From Yoonia sediminilitoris (GTDB lineage Bacteria > Pseudomonadota > Alphaproteobacteria > Rhodobacterales > Rhodobacteraceae), in the NCBI RefSeq assembly GCF_003058085.1, contig NZ_QBUD01000011.1:79401-143400 (forward strand): a DNA stretch of 64,000 bases, read 5' to 3'. Position 1 is the stretch's first letter. Every line of letters starts with the position of its first letter. The notes under the pieces were generated by a model. It was not told the DNA's origin. It saw only the letters and a list, made by a program, of their open reading frames with translations, and searched no databases. Position numbers and translations under genes: made by a program. Of this stretch, positions 35,265 to 43,333 are shown piece after piece.

Positions 35265-36623
35265 ATGATGAGGCAGACAAAGATGGCAATTGCTGCCATC
35301 TTCCTTTCAATTGGCGCCGCAAGTGCATCGCAGGCAGAGACGCTTGCCGATGCGCTGACCGCAGCCTACACCAATTCCGGCCTGCTGGAGCAGAACCGTG
35401 CATTGCTCAGGGCCGCTGACGAGGATTTGGCGCAGGCTGTTGCCGCGACCCTGCCGGTCATTGGCTGGACTTTGAATGCCTCGTCTACCAGCCCCCGCAA
35501 CCCCGCAACCGACCTTATTCAGGCGAACGCACAGATTTCCGCGTCTTTGGTGCTTTATGATGGGGGCGCCAACCAGCTTGCCGTCGAATCCCAGAAAGAA
35601 ACCATTCTGGGCACTCGCGAGTCGCTGCGCAGTGTCGAACAGGATGTACTTTTGCGCGCAGTGCAGGCCTATATGAGCGTGCGCCGCGACAGTGAATTCG
35701 TGTCCTTGCGCCAAAACAACGTGCGTCTCATCACGCAGGAATTCCGCGCTGCCCAAGACCGTTTTGACGTGGGCGAAGTGACCCGCACGGATGTAGCATT
35801 GGCAGAGGCGCGGCTTGCCGCAGCCAGAAGCCAGCTTGCCGCCGCAGAGGGAACGCTTGCCCGCTCTGCCGAGGAATACCGCGCCGCCGTAGGGCGCATG
35901 CCGTCTGGGCTTGCAGCCGTATCCCCGGCACCCGTTTCGCGCAGCATGGCCGATGCCAAGGCGTTTTCGGTCCGCAATCACCCCGACATCCTGCAAGCGC
36001 AGCACGCTGTCAGCGCGGCAGAGTTGAATATTCGTCGCGCCGAAGCGGCGCTCAAACCAACGGTCAGCTTGCAAGGGTCCGTTTCCGTTGACCCCGAAGG
36101 CGACGATTCCCGGACCATCGGCATTCAGGCAAGCGGCCCGATCTATAACGGGGGTCGCCTGTCGAGCCAGATCCGCCAGTTCATGTCACGCCGTGACGCA
36201 ACCCGCTCTGGGTTACTGGTGACGACGCAGGGAGTCGCGCAGGAAGTCGGCAATGCCTATTCGTTCCTTGCCGTGGCACGCGCGTCTAGCCTTGCGTCAA
36301 ATCAGCAAATCAGGGCGGCGCAGGTCGCGTTTGATGGCGTCCGCGAAGAGGCGACGCTGGGCTCGCGGACAACATTGGACGTGTTGAATGCTGAACAGGA
36401 GTTGCTGGATGCCCGCGCGAATCTGATCTCTGCGCAGGCCGAAGAGGTGATTGCATCCTATTCGGTCTTGTCGTCGATGGGGCTTTTGAATGCAGACCAC
36501 CTGAATCTGCCGGTCCAGCAATATGACCCGTCTGAATATTACAATCTGGCGAAACAGGCGCCCACCGCGATCTCTGAACAGGGGCGGGCGCTGGATCGTG
36601 TGTTGCGCGCGATCGGCGACTGA
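35265..36623 (+). CDS. TolC-family outer membrane efflux protein
   Basis: A 452-residue protein with a signal peptide (cleavage near ASQA-ET). Two copies of the TolC-type helical repeat follow, with DRFDVGEVTRTDVALAEARL in the first half and EEATLGSRTTLDVLNAEQEL in the second. These encode the long periplasmic alpha-barrel of a trimeric outer-membrane channel. It serves as the exit duct for type I secretion and RND/ABC efflux. It follows pcm by 62 bases. Confidence 0.93.
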   Translation: MMRQTKMAIAAIFLSIGAASASQAETLADALTAAYTNSGLLEQNRALLRAADEDLAQAVAATLPVIGWTLNASSTSPRNPATDLIQANAQISASLVLYDGGANQLAVESQKETILGTRESLRSVEQDVLLRAVQAYMSVRRDSEFVSLRQNNVRLITQEFRAAQDRFDVGEVTRTDVALAEARLAAARSQLAAAEGTLARSAEEYRAAVGRMPSGLAAVSPAPVSRSMADAKAFSVRNHPDILQAQHAVSAAELNIRRAEAALKPTVSLQGSVSVDPEGDDSRTIGIQASGPIYNGGRLSSQIRQFMSRRDATRSGLLVTTQGVAQEVGNAYSFLAVARASSLASNQQIRAAQVAFDGVREEATLGSRTTLDVLNAEQELLDARANLISAQAEEVIASYSVLSSMGLLNADHLNLPVQQYDPSEYYNLAKQAPTAISEQGRALDRVLRAIGD

Positions 36624-36695
36624 CACAATCTGTTGTTCGAAACATGCAATTGCGCTAGGCTGTCGTAAGGGGGCGGCGCAATCTTAGGATGAAAC

Positions 36696-37400
36696 ATGTC
36701 CAACAAGTCAAATACGGATGAGATCGATGAAGTGATGTCTTCGGTTCGGAAGTTGGTTTTGAAAAACGACCGGACTGATGACGCAACGGCAAACGAGACA
36801 CCCAATCCCGTCCAACCGCCCGAGCGCTTCATCCTGACCCCGTCCTTACGGATAGAAGAGACAGCCAGCGAAGAGCCATCTGCAACAGCGCAGGTGCCCA
36901 CGTCGGACCAGACTGAATCTGCCGACAATATTCTCCATCTTGACCCACCACCCCAAACAGAGGAGTTGGCTGGGCTTGATGCAACATTGGCAGAGCTTGA
37001 GGCCGCAGTCACCAAGCAGCCCGAAGATTGGGAAGCCGATGAAGGCGAAACCATTGATAATGAGGATTGGGCAGTGAGCGCCTTTGCTGCGCCCGAAGCC
37101 ACGTCATTCTTTGAAGATACCGACTCGCCTGACACCAGTGATGGCGAAGAACCGATTCAGGCCGACACGACAGAGGATGCCGTTTTTGCCGCCGATGGGA
37201 CGTTTCAGCCTGACGATGAGCTCAAGGCGTTCTTCCCCGAGGGCGGCAGCAGGATTGATCAGGCCGCCCTGCGCGAACTGATCGTCGAAATCGTGCACGA
37301 GGAACTGACTGGCGAAGTGGGCGAGCGGATATCGCGCAATGTGCGCAAGCTTGTCCGCCGTGAAATCAACCAGATGTTGGCGGCACGCAAACTCAGTTAG
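36696..37400 (+). CDS. Acidic protein with PopZ-like ends (hypothetical)
   Basis: The 234-residue chain has three parts. An N-terminal helix SNTDEIDEVMSSVRKLV comes first. A long acidic, Pro/Glu/Asp-rich and probably disordered middle runs from about residue 28 to 185. A conserved C-terminal helical block then begins LRELIVEIVHEELTGEVGE and ends in NQMLAARKLS. The layout of a short N-terminal helix, acidic linker and C-terminal helices recalls the polar organiser PopZ and its relatives, but no specific match was checked and no function is claimed. It stands 72 bases after the tolC-family gene. Confidence 0.55.
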   Translation: MSNKSNTDEIDEVMSSVRKLVLKNDRTDDATANETPNPVQPPERFILTPSLRIEETASEEPSATAQVPTSDQTESADNILHLDPPPQTEELAGLDATLAELEAAVTKQPEDWEADEGETIDNEDWAVSAFAAPEATSFFEDTDSPDTSDGEEPIQADTTEDAVFAADGTFQPDDELKAFFPEGGSRIDQAALRELIVEIVHEELTGEVGERISRNVRKLVRREINQMLAARKLS

Positions 37401-37574
37401 ACATTCCGGCGACTTTGTTTTGGGCGGCACCGCTGCATCAGCGGCATCTGTTCGGACAGGACCTGAGAAAATGGTGCCGCTCCTGTTCAACGCCCTGCCA
37501 AGCCGCCAAAAGGAAAGACGCCGGCGAACACACGGTTGCCGACGTCTGACTTGATGGTGCCTGCACAGGCGGGT

Positions 37575-38228
37575 TTACAGGATTTTGATTCCGGCCTTTT
37601 CGACATCGGCCATGAAGCCGGCAAGGCCCTTGTCGGTCAGCACATGGTTCGCCATCGCCTTGATCACGGCAGGCGGGGCCGTGGCCACATCGGCGCCGAT
37701 CTTGGCGCAATCGCTCATGTGGTTGGCCGAGCGGATGGAGGCCGCAAGGATCTGGGTTTCAAACCCGTAGTTGTCATAGATCGTGCGGATGTCCTCGATC
37801 AGTTCCAGCCCGTCCATGTTCAGGTCATCCAGACGTCCGATAAAGGGGCTGATAAAGGTCGCACCTGCCTTGGCAGCCAAAAGCGCCTGATTAGCCGAGA
37901 AACACAGCGTCACATTGACCATCGTGCCCTCGTCCGAGAGCGCCTTGCAGGTCTGCAAACCGGCCCATGTCAGCGGCACTTTGACGGCAATATTGTCAGC
38001 GATCTTGGCCAGCTTGCGGCCTTCGGCCAGCATGGTTTCGGCGTCAAGGGCCACGACTTCGGCGGACACGGGGCCATCAATCATGTCACAGATCTCTTTT
38101 GTGACTTCAAGGATATCGCGGCCTGACTTGGCGATCAGCGAGGGATTTGTCGTGACCCCGTCAACCATTCCCAGATCATTCAGTTCCCTGATCTGGTCAA
38201 TCTCGGCTGTGTCTACGAAAAACTTCAT
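37575..38228 (-). CDS. fsa: Fructose-6-phosphate aldolase / transaldolase of the short (TalC) type
   Basis: A 217-residue TIM barrel with the Schiff-base Lys83 in [19 protein letters not shown] at about 26-36 and [11 protein letters not shown] near the middle. The length and motif fit the short fructose-6-phosphate aldolase/transaldolase family, which exchanges C3 units in sugar phosphates. Discrimination between the two activities needs the active-site set around Phe/Tyr 178, which I did not align. It is divergent from priA. Confidence 0.9.
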   Translation of the reverse strand: MKFFVDTAEIDQIRELNDLGMVDGVTTNPSLIAKSGRDILEVTKEICDMIDGPVSAEVVALDAETMLAEGRKLAKIADNIAVKVPLTWAGLQTCKALSDEGTMVNVTLCFSANQALLAAKAGATFISPFIGRLDDLNMDGLELIEDIRTIYDNYGFETQILAASIRSANHMSDCAKIGADVATAPPAVIKAMANHVLTDKGLAGFMADVEKAGIKIL

Positions 38229-38318
38229 CTTAACTCTCCGGCAATGGGTTGGCGTTTCCTCGGGCCTCGTTTACCTCAGTTAGATGGTCGCAGGAACCCC
38301 GAATAGATTGCCGCAGAC

Positions 38319-40511
38319 ATGAACGAGGGCTTTTTCCACGAAGGCGAACTGGTGGGCGTTCTGACAACGCAACCGCTTGACCGTTTGCTGGACTATAAAG
38401 CGCCCGAGGGCGGCTGTCATGTCGGTGCCTTCGTCGAAGTGCCATTGGGCCCGCGCAAGGTGCTGGGGGTGGTCTGGCGACAGGGCAAAGGTGATTATGA
38501 CCGTGCCAAAATCCGGTCGGTGATCCGCGTACTGGACGTGGCCCCGATGCGTGATGAGATGCGCATCTTTCTGAGCCGCGCGGCGGAATATACGCTGACA
38601 CCGATGCCCGCGATGTTGCGACTGGCGACACGTGCGCCGGGGCTGGGCGATCCGCAGTCCATGCGCAAAATCTATCGACTGGGCGGGCAGGCCCCAGACC
38701 GGATGACCGCCGCCCGCGAAAAGGTGTTGGGCGTTTTGCGCGACTATGGTGGTCTTTCTTTCACGCTGCGCGAACTTGCCGAGATGGCTGATGTGGGCAC
38801 GTCGGTGGTCAAGGGCCTTGTGAAACTGGGGGCTGTCGCCGAGGAGGAGGCGCCGCGCGATACGCCCTATCCCCGACTTGATCCGGACTATGGTGGCAAG
38901 ACGCTGAGCGATGATCAGGCGGCAGGGGCTGAGGCGTTGCGCGCTGCGTTGCGCACTGACACCTACGGTACAACTCTGCTGAAAGGGGTTACAGGGTCCG
39001 GCAAGACGGAAGTCTATCTGGAGGCGGTCGCTGAATGTCTGCGCATGGGGCGGCAGGCGCTGGTACTGCTGCCCGAAATTGCGCTTTCAGGCGAATTTAT
39101 CAACCGGGTCGAGGCGCGCTTTGGCATGAAGCCTGCCGAGTGGCATTCCGGCGTGACCATGACCGAGCGCCGCCGCTGCTGGCGGATGGTCGGCCAAGGT
39201 GATGCGCAACTGGTTGTTGGTGCGCGGTCGGCGCTGTTTCTACCCTATCAGAACCTCGGCCTGATCGTGGTCGATGAAGAACATGACACCTCCTACAAGC
39301 AAGAGGATGGGGTGCTCTATAACGCCCGCGACATGGCGGTGCTGCGCGCAGCGATCAACGGGGCGCAGGTGGTGCTGGCCTCGGCCACGCCGTCGCTGGA
39401 AAGCTGGGCAAATGTAGAGGCAGGCAAGTATCAGCGGCTGGAACTGACATCGCGCTTTGGGGCTGCGGTGATGCCCAAAATGGCCGCAATTGATATGCGG
39501 GTCGAGAATGTGCCGGGGGGCAAATGGGTGTCGCCGACCTTGCGGGCCGCGATCCAGACGCGGCTGGACCGCGGTGAACAATCGTTGGTCTTTCTGAATA
39601 GACGGGGCTACGCCCCGATTACACTCTGCCGGGCCTGCGGCCACCAGATCGGCTGTGACGACTGTGATGCCCGTATGGTCGAACATCGCTTTCTCAAGCG
39701 TCTGATGTGCCACCAGTGCGGCGAAACAAAGCCGATGCCGACGGTTTGCCCCAGTTGCGGCGCCGAGGACCGGCTTAGCGCTGTTGGCCCCGGTGTGGAA
39801 CGGATGGGCGAAGAGATTACCGCGCTGTTTCCAAAGGCGCGGGTCGCCGTGCTTTCTTCGGACCTCTACGGGTCTGCCCGCGCGATGAAGGCCCATATTG
39901 AAGAGATTGCCGACGGTGGGACGGACATTATTATTGGCACCCAACTGGTTGCCAAAGGGCATAACTTTCCTTTGCTGACCCTTGTCGGTGTGATTGATGC
40001 TGATCTTGGCCTGCAAGGGTCGGACCTGCGCGCGGCGGAACGCACGTTTCAACTGATGCGGCAGGTGGCGGGCCGGGCAGGGCGCGCGGAAATACCCGGC
40101 GAGGCATTGTTGCAGACATATCAGCCCGAACATGCGGTCATTCGCGCAATCCTGGCAGGGGATGAGGAAAGTTTTTGGGCGGCAGAGGCGGCTGAGCGCA
40201 AGGCGGCCGGTGTGCCCCCTTATGGCCGCATGGCCGGGATCATCCTGAGCAGCCCGAACGTGCAGGAGGTGTTCGATCTGGGTGGAGAAATGGCGCGCCG
40301 CGACGCACCATTGCGTCAGATAGGTGCGCAGGTTTTCGGGCCGGCACCTGCCCCGATTGCGCGGGTCCGGGGGCGCCATCGGGTGCGGCTGCTGGTCAAG
40401 GCTGACAAGGGGGTGCCATTGCAAAAGGCGCTTTCGGCATGGGCAGGGCAATTCCGGTTGCCCACAAATCTGCGCCTGACAATCGATATCGATCCGCAGA
40501 GTTTTTACTGA
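38319..40511 (+). CDS. priA: Primosomal replication protein N' (PriA helicase)
   Basis: PriA restarts replication at forks. Helicase motifs are Walker A GVTGSGKTEVY, motif II VVDEEHDTSYKQ and motif VI QVAGRAGR. Eight Cys of the zinc lobe appear as CRACGHQIGCDDCDARM, then CHQCG and CPSCGAE. At 730 residues it is full length. It is the only plus-strand gene between fsa and tdk. The assignment is secure. Confidence 0.95.
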   Translation: MNEGFFHEGELVGVLTTQPLDRLLDYKAPEGGCHVGAFVEVPLGPRKVLGVVWRQGKGDYDRAKIRSVIRVLDVAPMRDEMRIFLSRAAEYTLTPMPAMLRLATRAPGLGDPQSMRKIYRLGGQAPDRMTAAREKVLGVLRDYGGLSFTLRELAEMADVGTSVVKGLVKLGAVAEEEAPRDTPYPRLDPDYGGKTLSDDQAAGAEALRAALRTDTYGTTLLKGVTGSGKTEVYLEAVAECLRMGRQALVLLPEIALSGEFINRVEARFGMKPAEWHSGVTMTERRRCWRMVGQGDAQLVVGARSALFLPYQNLGLIVVDEEHDTSYKQEDGVLYNARDMAVLRAAINGAQVVLASATPSLESWANVEAGKYQRLELTSRFGAAVMPKMAAIDMRVENVPGGKWVSPTLRAAIQTRLDRGEQSLVFLNRRGYAPITLCRACGHQIGCDDCDARMVEHRFLKRLMCHQCGETKPMPTVCPSCGAEDRLSAVGPGVERMGEEITALFPKARVAVLSSDLYGSARAMKAHIEEIADGGTDIIIGTQLVAKGHNFPLLTLVGVIDADLGLQGSDLRAAERTFQLMRQVAGRAGRAEIPGEALLQTYQPEHAVIRAILAGDEESFWAAEAAERKAAGVPPYGRMAGIILSSPNVQEVFDLGGEMARRDAPLRQIGAQVFGPAPAPIARVRGRHRVRLLVKADKGVPLQKALSAWAGQFRLPTNLRLTIDIDPQSFY

Positions 40512-40521
40512 AGCCAGCGCG

Positions 40522-41127
40522 CTACCGTGCGGCCTTTTCCACGTTTTTTTGTTCGCCCATCTCTTCGCGCCAATGCCTGCGGCATAGCGAGACATAGCGT
40601 TCGTTGCCCCCGATCGCCACCTGATCGCCGCTGGTCAGCACCTGCCCGTATTCGTCTTTGCGCACCACCATCGTGGCTTTCTTGCCGCAATGACAAATCG
40701 TGCGGACTTCGCGCATTTCGTCGGCCAGCGCCAGCAGGGCGGCAGAACCCGGAAACAGTTTGCCCATGAAATCCACGCGCAGGCCAAAAGTCATGACAGG
40801 TACGTTCAGGTCGTCCACGGCGCGGGCCAACTGCCAGACCTGTTGGCGCTCTAGAAACTGGGCTTCGTCCACAAAGACGCAGGCGCATTGGTCTTTCTGC
40901 AGCCTGACCTTGATCTTGTCGTAAAGATCTTCGCCCGGTGCAAATGTATCCGCGTTCGCGCCAATACCGATGCGGCTGCCAATCCGGCCGTCGCCAGCCC
41001 GATTGTCAAGCTGGGCTATCAGAAGGTAGGTCTTCATCCCGCGCTCGATATAATTGTGCGACGCCTGCAGCAGGACAGTCGATTTGCCCGCGTTCATTGT
41101 GGAATAATTGAAGTAGAGCTTGGCCAT
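40522..41127 (-). CDS. tdk: Thymidine kinase
   Basis: Type II thymidine kinase of 201 residues with the P-loop in TMNAGKSTVLLQ, the Walker B-like CVFVDEAQFL and a zinc-type CHCGKKA plus CRRH. It phosphorylates thymidine in the salvage pathway. The plus-strand priA ends ten bases from its stop. Confidence 0.94.
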   Translation of the reverse strand: MAKLYFNYSTMNAGKSTVLLQASHNYIERGMKTYLLIAQLDNRAGDGRIGSRIGIGANADTFAPGEDLYDKIKVRLQKDQCACVFVDEAQFLERQQVWQLARAVDDLNVPVMTFGLRVDFMGKLFPGSAALLALADEMREVRTICHCGKKATMVVRKDEYGQVLTSGDQVAIGGNERYVSLCRRHWREEMGEQKNVEKAAR

Positions 41128-41283
41128 GCGTCTTCATTACCGTTTTCAAACTCTATTTTGCAAGCCTGCATGATCCGGCAAACGCGCCGATTTTCGCTTG
41201 CGATCGCGCCGGTGCGCCAATGCAGGCCAGTTCATTCTGAAGGACTGGCTAGGCTGCGCTTTCGGGGCCATTTTTAACGATGT

Positions 41284-41358
41284 TCAGACCAGCGGCACCA
41301 AGGGTACACCACATGCGGCGAGTGTCAGAAGGGCAGTGATGATAATAGTGATGCGCAT
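41284..41358 (-). CDS. Microlipoprotein of 24 residues with a LAAC lipobox
   Basis: Reading the minus strand from the ATG complement 41356-41358 gives MRITIIITALLTLAACGVPL, then VPLV and TGA. The signal core and the LAAC lipobox are clear, so the mature form would be a lipid-anchored nine-residue peptide starting at Cys16. It begins five bases after the stop of the KAS III gene, whose last codons (GAGAAGG) supply a plausible ribosome binding site, so translation may be coupled. It resembles tiny entericidin-type lipoproteins in design only. It is too short for normal gene callers. Confidence 0.6.
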   Translation of the reverse strand: MRITIIITALLTLAACGVPLVPLV

Positions 41359-41363
41359 GAGGA

Positions 41364-42482
41364 TTAAACCTTTTCGAGAATAACTGAGCCCACCGAATAG
41401 CCCGCCCCGAAGGAACAGATCAACCCCCTGTCGCCCGGCACCAAGTCGCTGGAATGTTTGGAAAAGGCAATGATCGATCCGGCCGATGACGTGTTGGCGT
41501 AATCCTGAAGGATATTGGGCTGCTCGCCATCTGCGGGGGTACGGCCCAGCACCTTTTTGCCGATGTAGTCGTTCATGGTCTTGTTGGCCTGATGCAGCCA
41601 GAGGCGGCGCAGGTCGCCCGGATCAACCCCGGTTTCGGCCATATGGTCGGCGATATGTTGGCTGACCAGCGGCAGCACCTCTTTGAAGACTTTACGCCCG
41701 TTTTGCATGAACTGCATGTCGCGGCGGTCTTCCATCTGGTCGTGGGTGCGGCGCAAGTAACCGTTATTGTTGCGAATATTGTTGCTGAACTGGGTCGCGC
41801 AGCGGGTGGAAAGCACTTTGAAATATGGACCCACCAGCGCGTCATCGCGCTCGAGCAGCGTCGCTGTGGCCACGTCGCCAAAGATGAAATGGCAATCGCG
41901 GTCGCGCCATTCCAGATGGGCGGAACAAATCTCGGGGTTGATCACCAGTGCGCGGCGGATCGAGCCTGCGCGGATCATGTCCGTGGCTGTCTGAATCCCG
42001 AAAGTGGCACTAGAGCAGGCCACATTCATGTCGAAGGCAAAACCGCCCGCGCCCAGAAGCTGTTGAGTTTCAACACCAATTGCCGGGTAGGCGCGTTCCA
42101 TGTTTGAGGCCGCGCAGATTACCAGGTCAACGTCGCCTGCGTCCACGCCAGCCGCTGCAAGCGCCTTTTTCGCCGCATCCACGCCGATTTCGGCCATATA
42201 GCCGGGTTCATCATCGGGGCGGGCAGCAAGGCTGGGGAACATGCGCGCGGGGTCCAGCACGCCGTCTTTGTCCAGCACATAGCGCTGTTCGATCCCCGAC
42301 GCGGCCACAATGAATTCGCTCGATGAATGGGTCTTGGCCTCTAACTGGCCCGCTGCGATGGCGTCCGCATTTTCGGCGTTCCACCGGTCGGCGTAGGCGT
42401 TGAAGGCCACGACAAGTTCGTCATTGGTGATGATCTGTGACGGGGTGAATACCCCGGTTCCCGTGATGGCAACGTCGTACAT
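41364..42482 (-). CDS. Beta-ketoacyl-ACP synthase III family protein
   Basis: A thiolase-fold KAS III of 372 residues. The catalytic Cys lies in MNVACSSATF, the His in WLHQANKTMN and the Asn in DYANTSSAGS. The insert regions and length exceed classic FabH (about 320), so it is an extended relative that may use a different acyl primer. I start it at the ATG complement 42480-42482 (MYDVAITGTGVF). It is followed at once by the microlipoprotein gene on the same strand. Confidence 0.88.
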   Translation of the reverse strand: MYDVAITGTGVFTPSQIITNDELVVAFNAYADRWNAENADAIAAGQLEAKTHSSSEFIVAASGIEQRYVLDKDGVLDPARMFPSLAARPDDEPGYMAEIGVDAAKKALAAAGVDAGDVDLVICAASNMERAYPAIGVETQQLLGAGGFAFDMNVACSSATFGIQTATDMIRAGSIRRALVINPEICSAHLEWRDRDCHFIFGDVATATLLERDDALVGPYFKVLSTRCATQFSNNIRNNNGYLRRTHDQMEDRRDMQFMQNGRKVFKEVLPLVSQHIADHMAETGVDPGDLRRLWLHQANKTMNDYIGKKVLGRTPADGEQPNILQDYANTSSAGSIIAFSKHSSDLVPGDRGLICSFGAGYSVGSVILEKV

Positions 42483-42856
42483 GATGGCCCCGCTGTGAAT
42501 TTGGGGGAGTTTATGTGCAGGGCAGGGCCCATGTCCATGGCAAGGCATGGAAGGTGACGTTCGTACAAGGGTGCGTGCTGGTGACTACAAAGCCCGGCAA
42601 AGCCGGGCAGCGCCAGGACCTTCCCATGGGAGGGCGCTTTCGCACCCACCCAGAGGTCAGAGCGCGGCGTTGCAATTTTTTTGCTACGGATCTTATGTTT
42701 GGCTTACATACGTCGCGTGATCCAACTTCAATGTTCGACTGAACCGGGGCACAGTTGCCGTCTATCAAGGAAACCTAACAAGAAGTTCATCGTTTCAGCT
42801 TATTTTGTGCTTCCTAAAGTAGGCGTCATAATATGATAGAGTTTTCGAAAGGATCT
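42483..42856. other. Gap between the KAS III gene and an AT-rich orphan gene
   Basis: I found no convincing gene. A perfect stem-loop GCCCGGC-AAA-GCCGGGC lies at 42592-42608, and a short palindrome CTTCCCATGGGAG follows at about 42625. The right part, from about 42660, becomes clearly AT-richer than the surrounding sequence. Confidence 0.5.
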
Positions 42857-43243
42857 TTAAGAAGTCATGCTCACCTGTTTCAGCACAAAAACCAACCGAG
42901 AGACATCGAAATCTTCCCTATGCCAGTCGCCATTATTGCTGAAATCCCCATGATGGCTCCTTGTTGACTTCACCCTCGGTACATAAAAAGTCATCTTTCT
43001 ATGCTTGCGTGCATTCGCAATATCCTGAAGAAATGTAATACTTTCGCAATCACTTTTCATCTGATCTTGCAAAGGTCTAAGCCTACTGAATCCTAGACGT
43101 CTCCCATGGTGCGAGAATATCCAATCAACGACAGACCAACTGGCTATGGCGCACTCTATTGCGAGTGGTGTATTGAGATTATCTTTGCTGAACGGATCGA
43201 CTTTTTGTTTGAAATCTCGCAGAGCATCCCCTGCCGACCCCAT
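42857..43243 (-). CDS. AT-rich hypothetical protein directly downstream of carB
   Basis: I do not recognise this 128-residue protein. It includes LNTPLAIECAIASWSVVDWIF and ITFLQDIANARKHRKM, the latter recalling D-x-x-x-A-x-K-H motifs seen in some uncharacterised, possibly HEPN-like proteins. Codon use is visibly AT-richer than that of its neighbours. The same reading frame stays open upstream to the carB stop (43334-43336) for 30 further codons without ATG, GTG or TTG, so the real N-terminus may be missing or start unusually. It looks like an acquired or truncated gene. Confidence 0.5.
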   Translation of the reverse strand: MGSAGDALRDFKQKVDPFSKDNLNTPLAIECAIASWSVVDWIFSHHGRRLGFSRLRPLQDQMKSDCESITFLQDIANARKHRKMTFYVPRVKSTRSHHGDFSNNGDWHREDFDVSRLVFVLKQVSMTS

Positions 43244-43333
43244 ATCGAACGTTAAAGACTTTGCTTTTCCGAATATTGCTTCTAGTTGAAAATTAATCTC
43301 TAGCGTTTTGTGTTCAACGGCAGGAATCCAGCA

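Noticed and set aside
39240..40595. Long open frame (451 codons) antisense to priA
   Set aside because: A shadow of the helicase gene; the composition (many His, Arg, Gln) is typical of a mirror frame.
42515..42742. Plus-strand 75-codon frame between the KAS III gene and carB
   Set aside because: It crosses a GC stem-loop, has no ribosome binding site and no recognisable protein pattern.
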